DNA of 64,000 bases from Paraflavitalea soli. GTDB lineage: Bacteria; Bacteroidota; Bacteroidia; Chitinophagales; Chitinophagaceae. The position numbers were made by a program, and so were the translations under genes. Position 1 is the stretch's first letter, and every line of letters begins with the position of its first letter. The stretch spans positions 6,390,546 to 6,454,545 of the forward strand of contig NZ_CP032157.1 of NCBI RefSeq assembly GCF_003555545.1, written 5' to 3'. This document shows, piece after piece, positions 26,056 to 35,200 of the stretch. Below the pieces are notes generated by a model. The model saw only the letters and a list, made by a program, of their open reading frames with translations, had not been told where the DNA came from and did no database searches.

Positions 26056-26814
26056 ATGAAATTACTGGAAGGAAAAGTAGCCATAGTTACCGGGGCTGCC
26101 AGGGGAATCGGGGAAGCCATTGCCCTTAAATTGGCAGAACAAGGTGCTCAGATCGCATTTACCTATGTGAGCGACAGCAGCGCTGAAAAAGCTAAAACAT
26201 TACAACAAAAAATAGAAGCCCTGGGCGTAAAAGCCAAAGCCTACCAAAGCAATGCCGCTGACTACGCAGCCAGCGAAGCTTTCGTTAATGACGTAGTAAA
26301 GGAATTTGGTACCGTAGATGTATGTGTCAACAATGCCGGTATCTCCAAAGACAACCTCCTCCTGCGTATGAGTCCCGACCAATGGGATGATGTCATCAAT
26401 GTAAACCTCAAAAGCGTTTACAATATGACCAAACAGGTTATTCGTCCTATGATGAAAGCCAGGAAAGGTTCTATTATCAACATGAGCTCTATCATTGGCA
26501 TTCGTGGTAATGCTGGTCAAAGCTCCTATGCCGCTTCCAAAGCAGGTATCATAGGTTTTACCAAGTCTATCGCTCATGAACTGGGTAGCCGCAATGTGCG
26601 TTGCAATGCCATTGCACCCGGATTTATTGAGACCGACATGACCCACTACCTCAAAGATGCCGGCGATGCTTCCAAAGCATTCCTCGAAAAGATCCCCTTA
26701 GGTCGTTTTGGTAAGGCAGAAGAAGTGGCCGATACCACTTTATTCCTTGCCTCTGATCTCAGCTCTTACATTACCGGTCAGGTCATCTCCACCTGCGGCG
26801 GCTTAAATATTTAA
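26056..26814 (+). CDS. fabG: 3-oxoacyl-[ACP] reductase
   Basis: A 252-residue short-chain dehydrogenase: TGAARGIG cofactor motif (12-19), NNAG (92-95), catalytic Ser near 144-145 and Y158-x3-K162 in SSYAASKAG. The NADPH-reduction step of fatty-acid elongation is expected; overall length and the C-terminal YITGQVISTCGGLNI match FabG. A possible -7 box TACTTTCG lies at 26025-26032. The 230-bp gap before it holds GC-rich repeats of the CCCCTTTAGGGG kind. Confidence 0.92.
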   Translation: MKLLEGKVAIVTGAARGIGEAIALKLAEQGAQIAFTYVSDSSAEKAKTLQQKIEALGVKAKAYQSNAADYAASEAFVNDVVKEFGTVDVCVNNAGISKDNLLLRMSPDQWDDVINVNLKSVYNMTKQVIRPMMKARKGSIINMSSIIGIRGNAGQSSYAASKAGIIGFTKSIAHELGSRNVRCNAIAPGFIETDMTHYLKDAGDASKAFLEKIPLGRFGKAEEVADTTLFLASDLSSYITGQVISTCGGLNI

Positions 26815-26925
26815 AATGTCAGCCTGAGTCCCGCTGAGGCGGGATAAACTCTGTCGAAGGATTTCTGTCGGCTGTCAGCCTGAGCTCGTCGAAGGCGTCA
26901 AAAAGAACTTGTCGAAGCCCATAAT

Positions 26926-26970
26926 AGATAAAGGGTGGGTCGCCTTCCAAAGGCGGCTCACCCTTTATCT
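26926..26970. terminator. Bidirectional terminator hairpin, repeat family copy 3
   Basis: 19-bp arms: AGATAAAGGGTGGGTCGCC and its complement with two G-T pairs, loop TTCCAAA. It lies between convergent fabG and enoyl-CoA hydratase genes. The inner stem is shared with copies at 18510 and 22085. Confidence 0.85.
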
Positions 26971-26994
26971 TTGTCATTACGGTTTTCCCTTCTT

Positions 26995-27030
26995 TGTCAT
27001 TTCGAACGAAGCGCAGCGCAGTGAGAAATC
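26995..27030. repeat. TGTCATTTCGAACGAAG dispersed word
   Basis: TGTCATTTCGAACGAAGCGC then AGCGCAGTGAGAAATC. Words like GTCATTTCGAncGAAG...GAAATC recur in intergenic DNA of many Bacteroidota. Nearby (26818-26918) are CCTGAG...TCGAAGG words. Confidence 0.5.
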
Positions 27031-27084
27031 CGCTATCGAAGCAAACGCCTCGAAGTAAAAGATTGCCTTATTGCCCCGTTACCG

Positions 27085-27861
27085 CTATGCCTTTTTTGCC
27101 TTGAAAGAAGCGATCGCATTCTTACTAAACGTGCTCAGCACCAGCCGGCCACTGATTGCAGCCCGTTCCGTCAACAGCTGGTCCCAGTGTTCCGTACCCT
27201 TCCACAGCATATGCTTCATCTCCAGCATCGCATCCGGGCTGGAATGCGCCAATGTATACGAAAGCCGCGACACACTCTCATCCATATCTGTTGCGTTGCT
27301 GTGCAGTTCCGCATACAGCCCTTTACGTTTGGCCCAGTCCGCACTCCGCCACATCGTGGCATCGATAGCCAGGTGACCAAATGCAGCCGATCCGATCTTT
27401 CTTTCTACCGCAGGCCCTACCACAAATGGCCCGATGCCTACAGCCAGCTCACTTAATTTAATATCCGCCCCTTCTGTGGCAATGGTATAATCCGCTGCGG
27501 CAGCAAGCCCCACGCCGCCGCCCACACATTTGCCGTGTATACGTGCTATGATAAATTTAGGACACTTGCGCATCGCATTGATCACATGCGCAAAGCCTGT
27601 AAAAAAATGCAGTCCTTCTTCTTTTGTGGTGATGGCCGACAGCTCATCAAAAGAAGCCCCGGCACAAAATGCTTTGTCGCCGGCCGATCGAAGTACGATC
27701 ACCCGTGTGTCACGTTCATTACCTGCTCCATGGATCGCATGCACCAGCTCTTCCAGTATCCGGTGCGGCAGCGAATTACTCTGCGGATGAAAAAATTCAA
27801 TAGTGGTTACCGCATTGTGCGTTTCTGTTTTTACATAGCCATTTTTTATCTCGTGGATCAT
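27085..27861 (-). CDS. Enoyl-CoA hydratase/isomerase family protein
   Basis: A 258-residue crotonase-fold protein. The oxyanion-hole segment DKAFCAGASFDEL is near residue 65 and HGKCVGGGVGLAAAADY near 110, followed by KLSELAVGIGP. Crotonases hydrate or isomerise acyl-CoA thioesters. It begins 16 bp after the paaZ stop on the same strand, so it probably takes part in phenylacetate-type or related ring-derived acyl-CoA degradation, comparable to PaaF/PaaG, but the exact member cannot be assigned. Confidence 0.85.
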   Translation of the reverse strand: MIHEIKNGYVKTETHNAVTTIEFFHPQSNSLPHRILEELVHAIHGAGNERDTRVIVLRSAGDKAFCAGASFDELSAITTKEEGLHFFTGFAHVINAMRKCPKFIIARIHGKCVGGGVGLAAAADYTIATEGADIKLSELAVGIGPFVVGPAVERKIGSAAFGHLAIDATMWRSADWAKRKGLYAELHSNATDMDESVSRLSYTLAHSSPDAMLEMKHMLWKGTEHWDQLLTERAAISGRLVLSTFSKNAIASFKAKKA

Positions 27862-27877
27862 ACCCTAAAAGTTAACG

Positions 27878-29923
27878 TTATTGGAATTTAAGTTTGACCA
27901 TAGTTAAAATAGTAGCTACCGCTACCTGTTCCCCTGTTTGATCCGTAACTTCCACCAGCCATTTTACAATACCCTTCTTCACATCATCTCCTTCTTTCTT
28001 CTCCTGTACCGTTTTTTCCTTGCAGGTAAGTTGTACCCCGATCGTTGTGCCGGCATATACTGGTTTCAGGAAGCGGCATTCTTCCAGTCCATAATTCAAC
28101 AATACCGGCCCTTTCTTCGCATCAACAAACAACCCCGCCGCAGCACTCAGGATAAAATACCCGTGCGCTACCGGCTTCTCAAAAATGGTTCCTTCCAGCG
28201 AAGTGTGATCAGTATGCGCGTAAAAATGATCCCAGCTTACATTGGCAAAGTTTACAATGTCTGCTTCCGTTACCGTACGTTTATGCGTGATCACCGTATC
28301 CCCGATCGCCAGCTCTTCAAAATACTTCCGGAAAGGATGCTTCTCTTCCTCCTTTACCGCTGCCCCGCGCTGGTATACATTCGTGATCGAGGTGATCACC
28401 GAAGGGGAGCCTTGTACCGCTACCCGCTGCATATAATGTTTTACCCCGCGTACCCCGCCCATCTCTTCTCCGCCGCCTGCCCGGCCCGGGCCGCCATGCA
28501 CCAGTTGCGGTAGCGGCGATCCATGCCCCGTGCTTTCCCTGGCGCATTCATTGTTCAATACCAGGATGCGGCCATGATGCGAGGCCGCGCCCAATACAAA
28601 GTTCCGGGCAATCGAATGATCCGCCGTTACGATCGAACATACCAATGAACCTTTCCCTTTTTTGGCCAGCGTAGTGGCGTCTGCTAATGATTTATAAGGC
28701 ATGATCGTGCTTACAGGTCCAAAGGCTTCTACCTCATGCACCGCAGCATTTTCAAATGGCTTTTCGTTTACCAGCAACAGCGGGCTCATAAAAGCGCCTG
28801 TAGTGGCATCCGCGTCCACTACCTGCACACTGTCCAGCGAGCCGAATACGATCTGTGAAGAAGCCAGTAACTTCTGTACCTGGTTTTTCACTTCTTCCCG
28901 TTGCGTTTGTCCCGCCAGCGCACCCATGCGTACCTGCTCATTCAAAGGGTTGCCGATCGTGGTTTGGCCAAGCGCCTTGCCTATAGCTTTCCATACATCT
29001 TCCATCTTATTTTCCGGTACAAAAATGCGGCGTATCGCCGTACACTTTTGACCCGCCTTCACCGTCATTTCTTTCCGCACTTCTTTTACAAAAATGTCCC
29101 ATTCCGGCATGCCCGGTTCTACATCTCCCCCCAGCACTATACAGTTCAGCGAGTCCGCTTCCATAGTGAAGGGAACATTTTCCGACAGCACCCTGCCATT
29201 CGACTTTAGTTTTAAACCCGTGGTGGCCGACCCTGTAAAGGTGATCACATCCTGCGATACCACATGGTCCAGCATATCCCCCGCCGATCCGCACAACAAC
29301 TGTAGCGCCCCGTCAGGCAAAATACCCGAAGCAACTATTTCCTTCACCACCGCTTCCGTAAGATAGGAGGTCACCGTAGCAGGTTTCACAACAGCAGGCA
29401 TACCCGCCAGTAAGTTCACCGCTATCTTTTCCAGCATACCCCACACCGGGAAATTGAACGCATTGATATGGATCGCCACACCTTCGCGTGGTACCAATAA
29501 GTGCTGGCCCATAAATGAACCCTGCTTGCTCAAGCCTATCCCTTCTCCATCCACGCAAAAAGGCTCATCCGGAAACTGCCGCCGCAGCGACGCATAAGAA
29601 AACAGGTTGCCGATGCCCCCTTCAATATCTATCCAGCTATCCGCTTTCGTGGCCCCCGTCTGATAGCTGATCTTGTAAAACGTTTCCAGGTGATTCCGTA
29701 GGTGCATCGCCAGCCCACGCAGCATACGCCCCCTTTCGTGAAAAGTAAGTTTTCGAAGCGCCGGGCCGCCTGTATTCCTGCCATAGTCAAGAATACTGGC
29801 AAAATCAAGACCGGCTGTTGAAGCATGACCGATCAACGATCCGTTCACCGCATCATACAGCGGTTGCCCCGTTCCATCGCCCGTGATCCATCGTCCTGTT
29901 ACATAATTGGCAAGTTTATTCAT
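27878..29923 (-). CDS. paaZ: Bifunctional PaaZ: aldehyde dehydrogenase plus MaoC-like hydrolase
   Basis: A 681-residue fusion. Residues 1-510 are an aldehyde dehydrogenase with the general base Glu ([10 protein letters not shown], about 255) and the nucleophile Cys ([14 protein letters not shown], about 294). From about 530 there is a MaoC-type hot-dog domain with [12 protein letters not shown]. In phenylacetate catabolism this enzyme opens the oxepin-CoA ring and oxidises the resulting aldehyde. ATG 29923 is preferred to a TTG 12 bp upstream. No paaABCDE or paaK is in the window, so either the pathway is split over the genome or the substrate differs. Confidence 0.9.
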   Translation of the reverse strand: MNKLANYVTGRWITGDGTGQPLYDAVNGSLIGHASTAGLDFASILDYGRNTGGPALRKLTFHERGRMLRGLAMHLRNHLETFYKISYQTGATKADSWIDIEGGIGNLFSYASLRRQFPDEPFCVDGEGIGLSKQGSFMGQHLLVPREGVAIHINAFNFPVWGMLEKIAVNLLAGMPAVVKPATVTSYLTEAVVKEIVASGILPDGALQLLCGSAGDMLDHVVSQDVITFTGSATTGLKLKSNGRVLSENVPFTMEADSLNCIVLGGDVEPGMPEWDIFVKEVRKEMTVKAGQKCTAIRRIFVPENKMEDVWKAIGKALGQTTIGNPLNEQVRMGALAGQTQREEVKNQVQKLLASSQIVFGSLDSVQVVDADATTGAFMSPLLLVNEKPFENAAVHEVEAFGPVSTIMPYKSLADATTLAKKGKGSLVCSIVTADHSIARNFVLGAASHHGRILVLNNECARESTGHGSPLPQLVHGGPGRAGGGEEMGGVRGVKHYMQRVAVQGSPSVITSITNVYQRGAAVKEEEKHPFRKYFEELAIGDTVITHKRTVTEADIVNFANVSWDHFYAHTDHTSLEGTIFEKPVAHGYFILSAAAGLFVDAKKGPVLLNYGLEECRFLKPVYAGTTIGVQLTCKEKTVQEKKEGDDVKKGIVKWLVEVTDQTGEQVAVATILTMVKLKFQ

Positions 29924-29931
29924 ATAGCAAA

Positions 29932-30450
29932 TCAATTAATGATAATAGAGGCCGCCAGCGAAGCATACCCCCTTTGCGTTTTATTATAACCAAACCCCGT
30001 CCAGCCAGCCTGCACATTTACACGGTTGAAGCTCTTTGGTAAATTAATGCCTGCTGCTATTCCATAACCAGGCCGGAAAGCCGATGATGACATGTCATTC
30101 ATCGAAAACCAGGTAAGCCCCCCACGCATCGATACATAGGCTTGCGACGACAGGTATGCTTTAATACCTATTAATAACGGCAAGGCAAATGCCTTGTTCC
30201 GCGCTGCTTCATAATTTACCTTATCTCCCGTAAAATAGATATAACTGGCTTCAGCTTCTGCTGCAAAGGTCTTGGAAAATCGGCTTTCCGCCCCCGCCAG
30301 CCCTCCAATACCTACCGTATTGTTGGTGATTTTGGATAAGCCAAAGGCTACCTGCGCCCCAAACCGGTAACTGTAGTTGGACTTATTTTGGGCGCCGGCT
30401 GTCAGGCCCATAAAAAGAAGGATAAGAAAGCCCACACAGCACTTTTTCAT
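29932..30450 (-). CDS. Small outer-membrane beta-barrel-like protein
   Basis: 172 residues from the ATG at 30450, chosen because it begins a clear signal peptide (MKKCCVGFLILLFMGLTAGAQ); the frame is open further upstream. The mature part alternates hydrophobic and polar residues with many Gly/Ala/aromatic residues (YRFGAQVAFGLSKI, SRFSKTFAAEAEASYIYF, VNVQAGWTGFGYN) and ends in a short beta strand, as in 8-stranded porin-like OMP_b-brl proteins. Function unknown. Confidence 0.65.
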   Translation of the reverse strand: MKKCCVGFLILLFMGLTAGAQNKSNYSYRFGAQVAFGLSKITNNTVGIGGLAGAESRFSKTFAAEAEASYIYFTGDKVNYEAARNKAFALPLLIGIKAYLSSQAYVSMRGGLTWFSMNDMSSSAFRPGYGIAAGINLPKSFNRVNVQAGWTGFGYNKTQRGYASLAASIIIN

Positions 30451-30504
30451 AAATGACCGGTATTGTGGTACTAAAATACTGTAAACGTTCATTAATATGC
30501 ATTG

Positions 30505-30512
30505 TATTTTTG
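30505..30512 (+). promoter_or_regulatory. Possible -7 box of the lipoprotein gene
   Basis: TATTTTTG fits the Bacteroidota TAnnTTTG consensus 40 bp before the ATG at 30553. No matching -33 TTTG was seen. Confidence 0.35.
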
Positions 30513-30552
30513 TGATCTCCATCTTTAACAGACACATTAAAAGCAAAGAATT

Positions 30553-31026
30553 ATGCATAATAAGATAAATTTATTTATAGCCATCGCATGCTTCCTCATC
30601 ATGGCTTGCAATGATACCTCTACCGATACCCCCAGGACCGATGGGTTCAGCGCCAAACCCATCACCAGGGAAGACTCCCTGCACAAAGAAGTAATGGACG
30701 GTCATGACGTGGGCATGGCAAAAATGGGCCGTATCCGGAAATACCTGGCACAGGTACAGCAGCAGCTGGACAGCATCGGTAAACTAACTGTAAAACAACA
30801 GGATAAACAATACTTACAATCTCTGACAGCCTTACAGCAGGAATTAAAAAACGCAGAGAGCGGCATGAATACCTGGATGGATGAATACAAAGACGATTCC
30901 GCAAAAACCAATGAAACCCTCCGCATACAATACCTCCAGACTGAAAAGGAAAAAGTCCAGGCTGTTAAAACCCGGATTCTCCAAAGCCTTCAACACGCAG
31001 ATTCCCTATTGTTAAAACCCCGTTAA
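30553..31026 (+). CDS. Helical lipoprotein of unknown function
   Basis: A 157-residue protein with a lipobox (CFLIMAC, Cys at 19). The mature part is almost wholly helical, with a probable coiled coil: YLAQVQQQLDSIGKL, LQSLTALQQELKNAESGM, LQTEKEKVQAVKTRILQSL. Similar short helical lipoproteins in Bacteroidota are sometimes labelled viral A-type inclusion-like on coiled-coil similarity alone; that label carries no functional meaning. The gene is monocistronic and divergent from the small barrel gene. Confidence 0.7.
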   Translation: MHNKINLFIAIACFLIMACNDTSTDTPRTDGFSAKPITREDSLHKEVMDGHDVGMAKMGRIRKYLAQVQQQLDSIGKLTVKQQDKQYLQSLTALQQELKNAESGMNTWMDEYKDDSAKTNETLRIQYLQTEKEKVQAVKTRILQSLQHADSLLLKPR

Positions 31027-31059
31027 CGGAAAAACAGTCCTCTTCCGAAAGCTGTACCA

Positions 31060-31089
31060 TTGCCGACTATCGATTGCCGATTGCTGACT
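31060..31089. repeat. TTGCCGACT tandem repeat, copy 2
   Basis: TTGCCGACTATCGATTGCCG then ATTGCTGACT; diverged relative of 23240-23272. Confidence 0.5.
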
Positions 31090-31157
31090 CCCGCCTCCGC
31101 ACCCCAATGTCACCTTGTCAGAAAAAAGAATTGGTAGCAAGTTTGACGTAAGGAGGT

Positions 31158-32147
31158 ATGGAAAACTCATCACCCGTTCAAATGGTCCAGCATGCCGATG
31201 CAGCCTTGTTGGATGCCTATTCAAAAACAATTACCGGTGTCGTCAATACCATTGCCGAAGCCGTAGTGCATATACAGGTTACCAAAAAAGTACTTGACCG
31301 CCAAACCCGTCAGGAGCGGTTAACCCCCGGCAGCGGTTCCGGTTTCATCATTTCTTCCGATGGTTTCATTGTTACCAACCACCACGTCATTGAAAACGCC
31401 ACCACCATCAAGGCATCCCTGGCCGATGGCAGACTGGTAACTGCCGAATTGAAAGGAGCCGATCCTTCTACCGACATAGCTGTGTTGAAGATCTATGAGA
31501 CCAACCTCAAGGCCTTGGCCTTTGCCGATTCCGGTCAGCTGCAGCCGGGGCAGATAGCAATTGCCATTGGTAATCCCCTGGGATTACAGCATACTGTTAC
31601 TGCGGGTGTCGTAAGCGCCCTGGGAAGAACATTGCGCGCATCCAATGGCCGCCTCATTGATGATATCATTCAAACCGATGCATCCCTTAATCCGGGTAAT
31701 TCGGGAGGCCCCCTTGTCAATTCCCTGGGTCAGGTCATAGGTGTGAATACCGCCATGATACCTACTGCACACGGTATCTGTTTCGCCGTATCTTCCAACC
31801 TGGCAGCCTATGTGGCTGGAAAACTCATTATACATGGCATCGTAAAACGTGCCTGGCTGGGCATTGCTGGTCAGTTAGTCAACCTTACTGAGCGTATGCG
31901 GGCCGCCAATAAACTGATCGCAAAAACAGGTGTGTACGTATTTGAGATTGTGGCCGATGGTCCCGTCTACAACAATGAACTCCGTACCGGCGACATCATT
32001 GTAGGCTTCGGTGAAAAAGCCGTCAGCTCTGTAGATGACCTCCACCAGCAACTGAATGACCAGGTCATAGGCCAGCGCACACCACTCCACATATTGCGTG
32101 GCGGTCATAAAACGACCATTACCGTTATCCCCGGCGAAATGAAATAA
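31158..32147 (+). CDS. HtrA/DegP-like trypsin-fold protease with PDZ domain, no signal peptide
   Basis: A 329-residue S1C-type protease. The triad is His76 (VTNHHVIE), Asp106 (STDIAVLKI) and Ser182 (NPGNSGGPLVN); GSGSGFIISSDGFIV precedes. A PDZ domain follows from about residue 230 (AWLGIAGQL...GDIIVGFGEKAVSSVDDLHQQL). Unlike classical DegP/HtrA it lacks a signal peptide or anchor: the N-terminus MENSSPVQMVQHADAALLDAYS is polar, so it should be cytoplasmic. An AAGGAGGT stretch directly abuts the ATG (31150-31157), too close to act as a normal ribosome site. Terminator at 32152. Confidence 0.85.
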   Translation: MENSSPVQMVQHADAALLDAYSKTITGVVNTIAEAVVHIQVTKKVLDRQTRQERLTPGSGSGFIISSDGFIVTNHHVIENATTIKASLADGRLVTAELKGADPSTDIAVLKIYETNLKALAFADSGQLQPGQIAIAIGNPLGLQHTVTAGVVSALGRTLRASNGRLIDDIIQTDASLNPGNSGGPLVNSLGQVIGVNTAMIPTAHGICFAVSSNLAAYVAGKLIIHGIVKRAWLGIAGQLVNLTERMRAANKLIAKTGVYVFEIVADGPVYNNELRTGDIIVGFGEKAVSSVDDLHQQLNDQVIGQRTPLHILRGGHKTTITVIPGEMK

Positions 32148-32151
32148 TAAA

Positions 32152-32187
32152 AAAAGTCCCTCACACATATCACTGTGAGGGACTTTT
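32152..32187 (+). terminator. Terminator of the protease gene
   Basis: Perfect 14-bp arms AAAAGTCCCTCACA and TGTGAGGGACTTTT with an 8-base loop, 5 bp after the stop codon; symmetrical, so it may act on both strands. Confidence 0.85.
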
Positions 32188-32195
32188 GTATTCTT

Positions 32196-32226
32196 GCTCG
32201 CAGCTCGTAGCTCAAAGCTCGCAGCT
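32196..32226. repeat. Dispersed AGCT-centred repeat, copy 4
   Basis: GCTCGCAGCTCGTAGCTCAA then AGCTCGCAGCT, between two convergent genes. Confidence 0.65.
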
Positions 32227-32232
32227 GGCTGT

Positions 32233-35200
32233 TTATCGTACAATCAACTTCTTCAGATAGCTCTTGTGGTCATGCTCTACCTGCAGCAGGTATACCCCCG
32301 ACGCCAGCTTACCTGCTTCTATAGTTTGAGCATACCGGCCAATGAATCCCGGCGTACGGTTGATGAATACTTTTTGCCCAACCGCGTTCATGATCGTTAT
32401 ATTCAGGTCAGCTTTCTTGCTCACTGTAAAGTCCAGCACAAAGCGGCCATCATTTGGATTAGGCATCACCTTCAGCCCAATCTCCGAGGGGTCAATATTA
32501 GGAATGCCCGTCACACCAAACGTGATCTCGTTCGAAGGACTATTACAGCCCATCGCTGTAGTTACAATAGTTTGGTAAATGCCACTCTCTGTAGCATTAT
32601 ACGTTTGACCTAATGCACCTGGTATCGCATTGCTGTTCAGGTACCATTGATTGCCCGAAGCCACACTGCTGCTCAAAGTACTGCCGTTTAGCGTAATGAC
32701 AGGTGTCACAGAATTAGTGGCTACCACCGGCACCCTGTCACTGGCGCATCCGTTCAGCCGCACACGCATATCATAGAAGAAATAGTAGAACAATTGAAAT
32801 TGATTCGGATTAGTGGTCGACGTAGCACTATTGCCCGTAATAGATACCACTCCCGGAATGCTGAAAGGATAAGGACTACCAGTAACTCCATTATTCCGGA
32901 ATAGCGTAGCACCATCACTCATTTGCATCAGCAGAATATGATCACCCGGATCAGGTACAGCCAGGTTCACCGCAAACACAGCGCCTACATCATTCGGATT
33001 ATCCACCTGGTTACCAGGTCCCGGAGTAGGATTCGTAGCGCCTACAGCCAGCGTGGTGGTTGAAATAGGACTATAAGTAAAAGAGCCATCCGGATTGACC
33101 GTGCCCAGGTCAGCAACAGTGATCGTTACTTTTCCGGGATTGCCCACATACAGCTTCACGCTTTCGATGGTTAGCGGTACCGAAGTGGTAAACTTCAGGT
33201 AGTTGCCGGAGGTGGCATTGCCATAACCACCCACACCCAACGTGTTTTTGTTTACCGGACCTACTTTACCACTCAGATCATTCCTCCCCACATAATAAGT
33301 CTTGTCGGCCCTTATCACCGTGCTGGTCGCAGAAGCACTGCCTACAGCAATAGGAGTGGTAGCAGTGGCGCTTTCATACCATACCATCAGATCCGAACCC
33401 GCATTGCTGGCGCTTAACAATACACTCGTATTGTTACAGATCTCTGCCTGTGCCACCGGTGCAGCCGGAGCCGTATTCACTACCATCGTAGTTGTTTGCT
33501 CATCATTGCCTGCATTCTGATCGCCCGCTGTTACCGCTTTTACTGAAATGGTATAGGTCTTACCCGCCACTGCGGCAAAAGGAGTTTGGAAAGTATATTC
33601 CACTTCCCCCGCAGCTGCAACCGTAGGTACATACGTACCTGATAAATTAGTGATCAGGTTGGCCCCTTCTTTCACAGTACCTGATAATACAATATTGGAT
33701 TTGGCAGTAGTGCCAACATTCTTGAACCGGATACTCACATACTGGCTGGCATTGGCGCAACCCGTACTGAACGGAGATACAATAGTTGTAATGCCAATAT
33801 CATTCGATGGATTGGTAAACAGGATACGGTAATCCTGTGTTTCCCCTTTGCCATAGGGCGTACAGGGTGCTACATCACCGGCATTGGAGGTTTCCTGCAC
33901 AATTACCCGCAGCACACCATAATTACCCGGTGCAAATCCGGCGGGTATCGTCACATTGGTCTGGAATACATTGTCCCCGTTAATAACCGGGCTGGTGGCA
34001 AGCAGCTCCCCGGCATCATCAAAATCGCCGTCGTTATTAAAGTCAAGCCAGGCCTTCACAATTTTGTCGACCGGGCCGCCCGCACAGGCATTCACCCGCA
34101 CATACAGCGGCACCGTACTATTGGGTTCAACAGCCCCTGAAATATTGGTAAAGTTGCTATACCCGGCACAGCCCGCTGCATTGAGTTTTTGAATACCGCC
34201 AAATGATACACTGTCGATGCGTGCACCATTGCCTATCGTGGGAGCAGATGTTTTACAATAGGCTGCACCGCCTGCTCCGCTCACAATCAGTGAATAAGCC
34301 TGCGATCCCCGTGCTAATGTCCCCTTATTAGAAATCGTGATCGTGTACGTAGCCCCCGGCTCTACATCCCCCACCTCGATCTTTTCTACATTGTCGCGGA
34401 TATTATCGCCCGTAGTAGCTGCCGCAGCGGGTACACCAGGGTCCAGTATCCACGGCATATATGTAGTAGCCCCCTTCGTGATCCTGATATCGAGGTCATG
34501 GATCAGTTTGATAGCATTATTATTGACTACCTGCGCACCGGGAGTACCCCGGGGATCAGTCCAGCAAAGCGTAGCAGTCAGGATACCTTTGCCCGAAGCC
34601 ACTACATCAAAGCTTACAGGCGCACCACTATTTAAAGTGTTCTCCCGGATCAGGAAGCTATTGCCGCTGTTGGCGCCTGTGATCACATTCGCTGCTTTCG
34701 CTGCATTGACTACCCCCCATCCATATTTATAATCAGGCCCTGCTGTAGGGCCCGCTTCATCAGCCGTATGTATCACCAGTGCTTTCAGCGTAGCAGATCG
34801 CATAAAGGCGCCACTGTGCAGCTGCGCATAATATTCCTGTAACAAGGTCAGCGAACCCGCTGTGGCTGGTGTAGCCATAGAAGTGCCGCTGTAAATGGCA
34901 TAGGCATTATCAGTGGTACCAATGGAGGAAAACAGGTTTACCCCATCAGCAACCACATCCGGTTTTATACGCCCGTCATCCGTGGGGCCCCAGCTGCTGA
35001 AACTGGAGATTACCGCATCTTCCGGACGGCTATAGCCCGAAGGGATGGCTTGAATAGCACCAACAGTCAATATATTTTTAGCAGTACCCGAAGTAGGGAT
35101 AATATCATAGCCGTCATTGTTGCTGATCCCCGCAGGCCTGGTGCCCGCATCGATCAGCACACCAGAACTGCTGTAGCGCCAGTAAGGTTGTCCTACTGCA

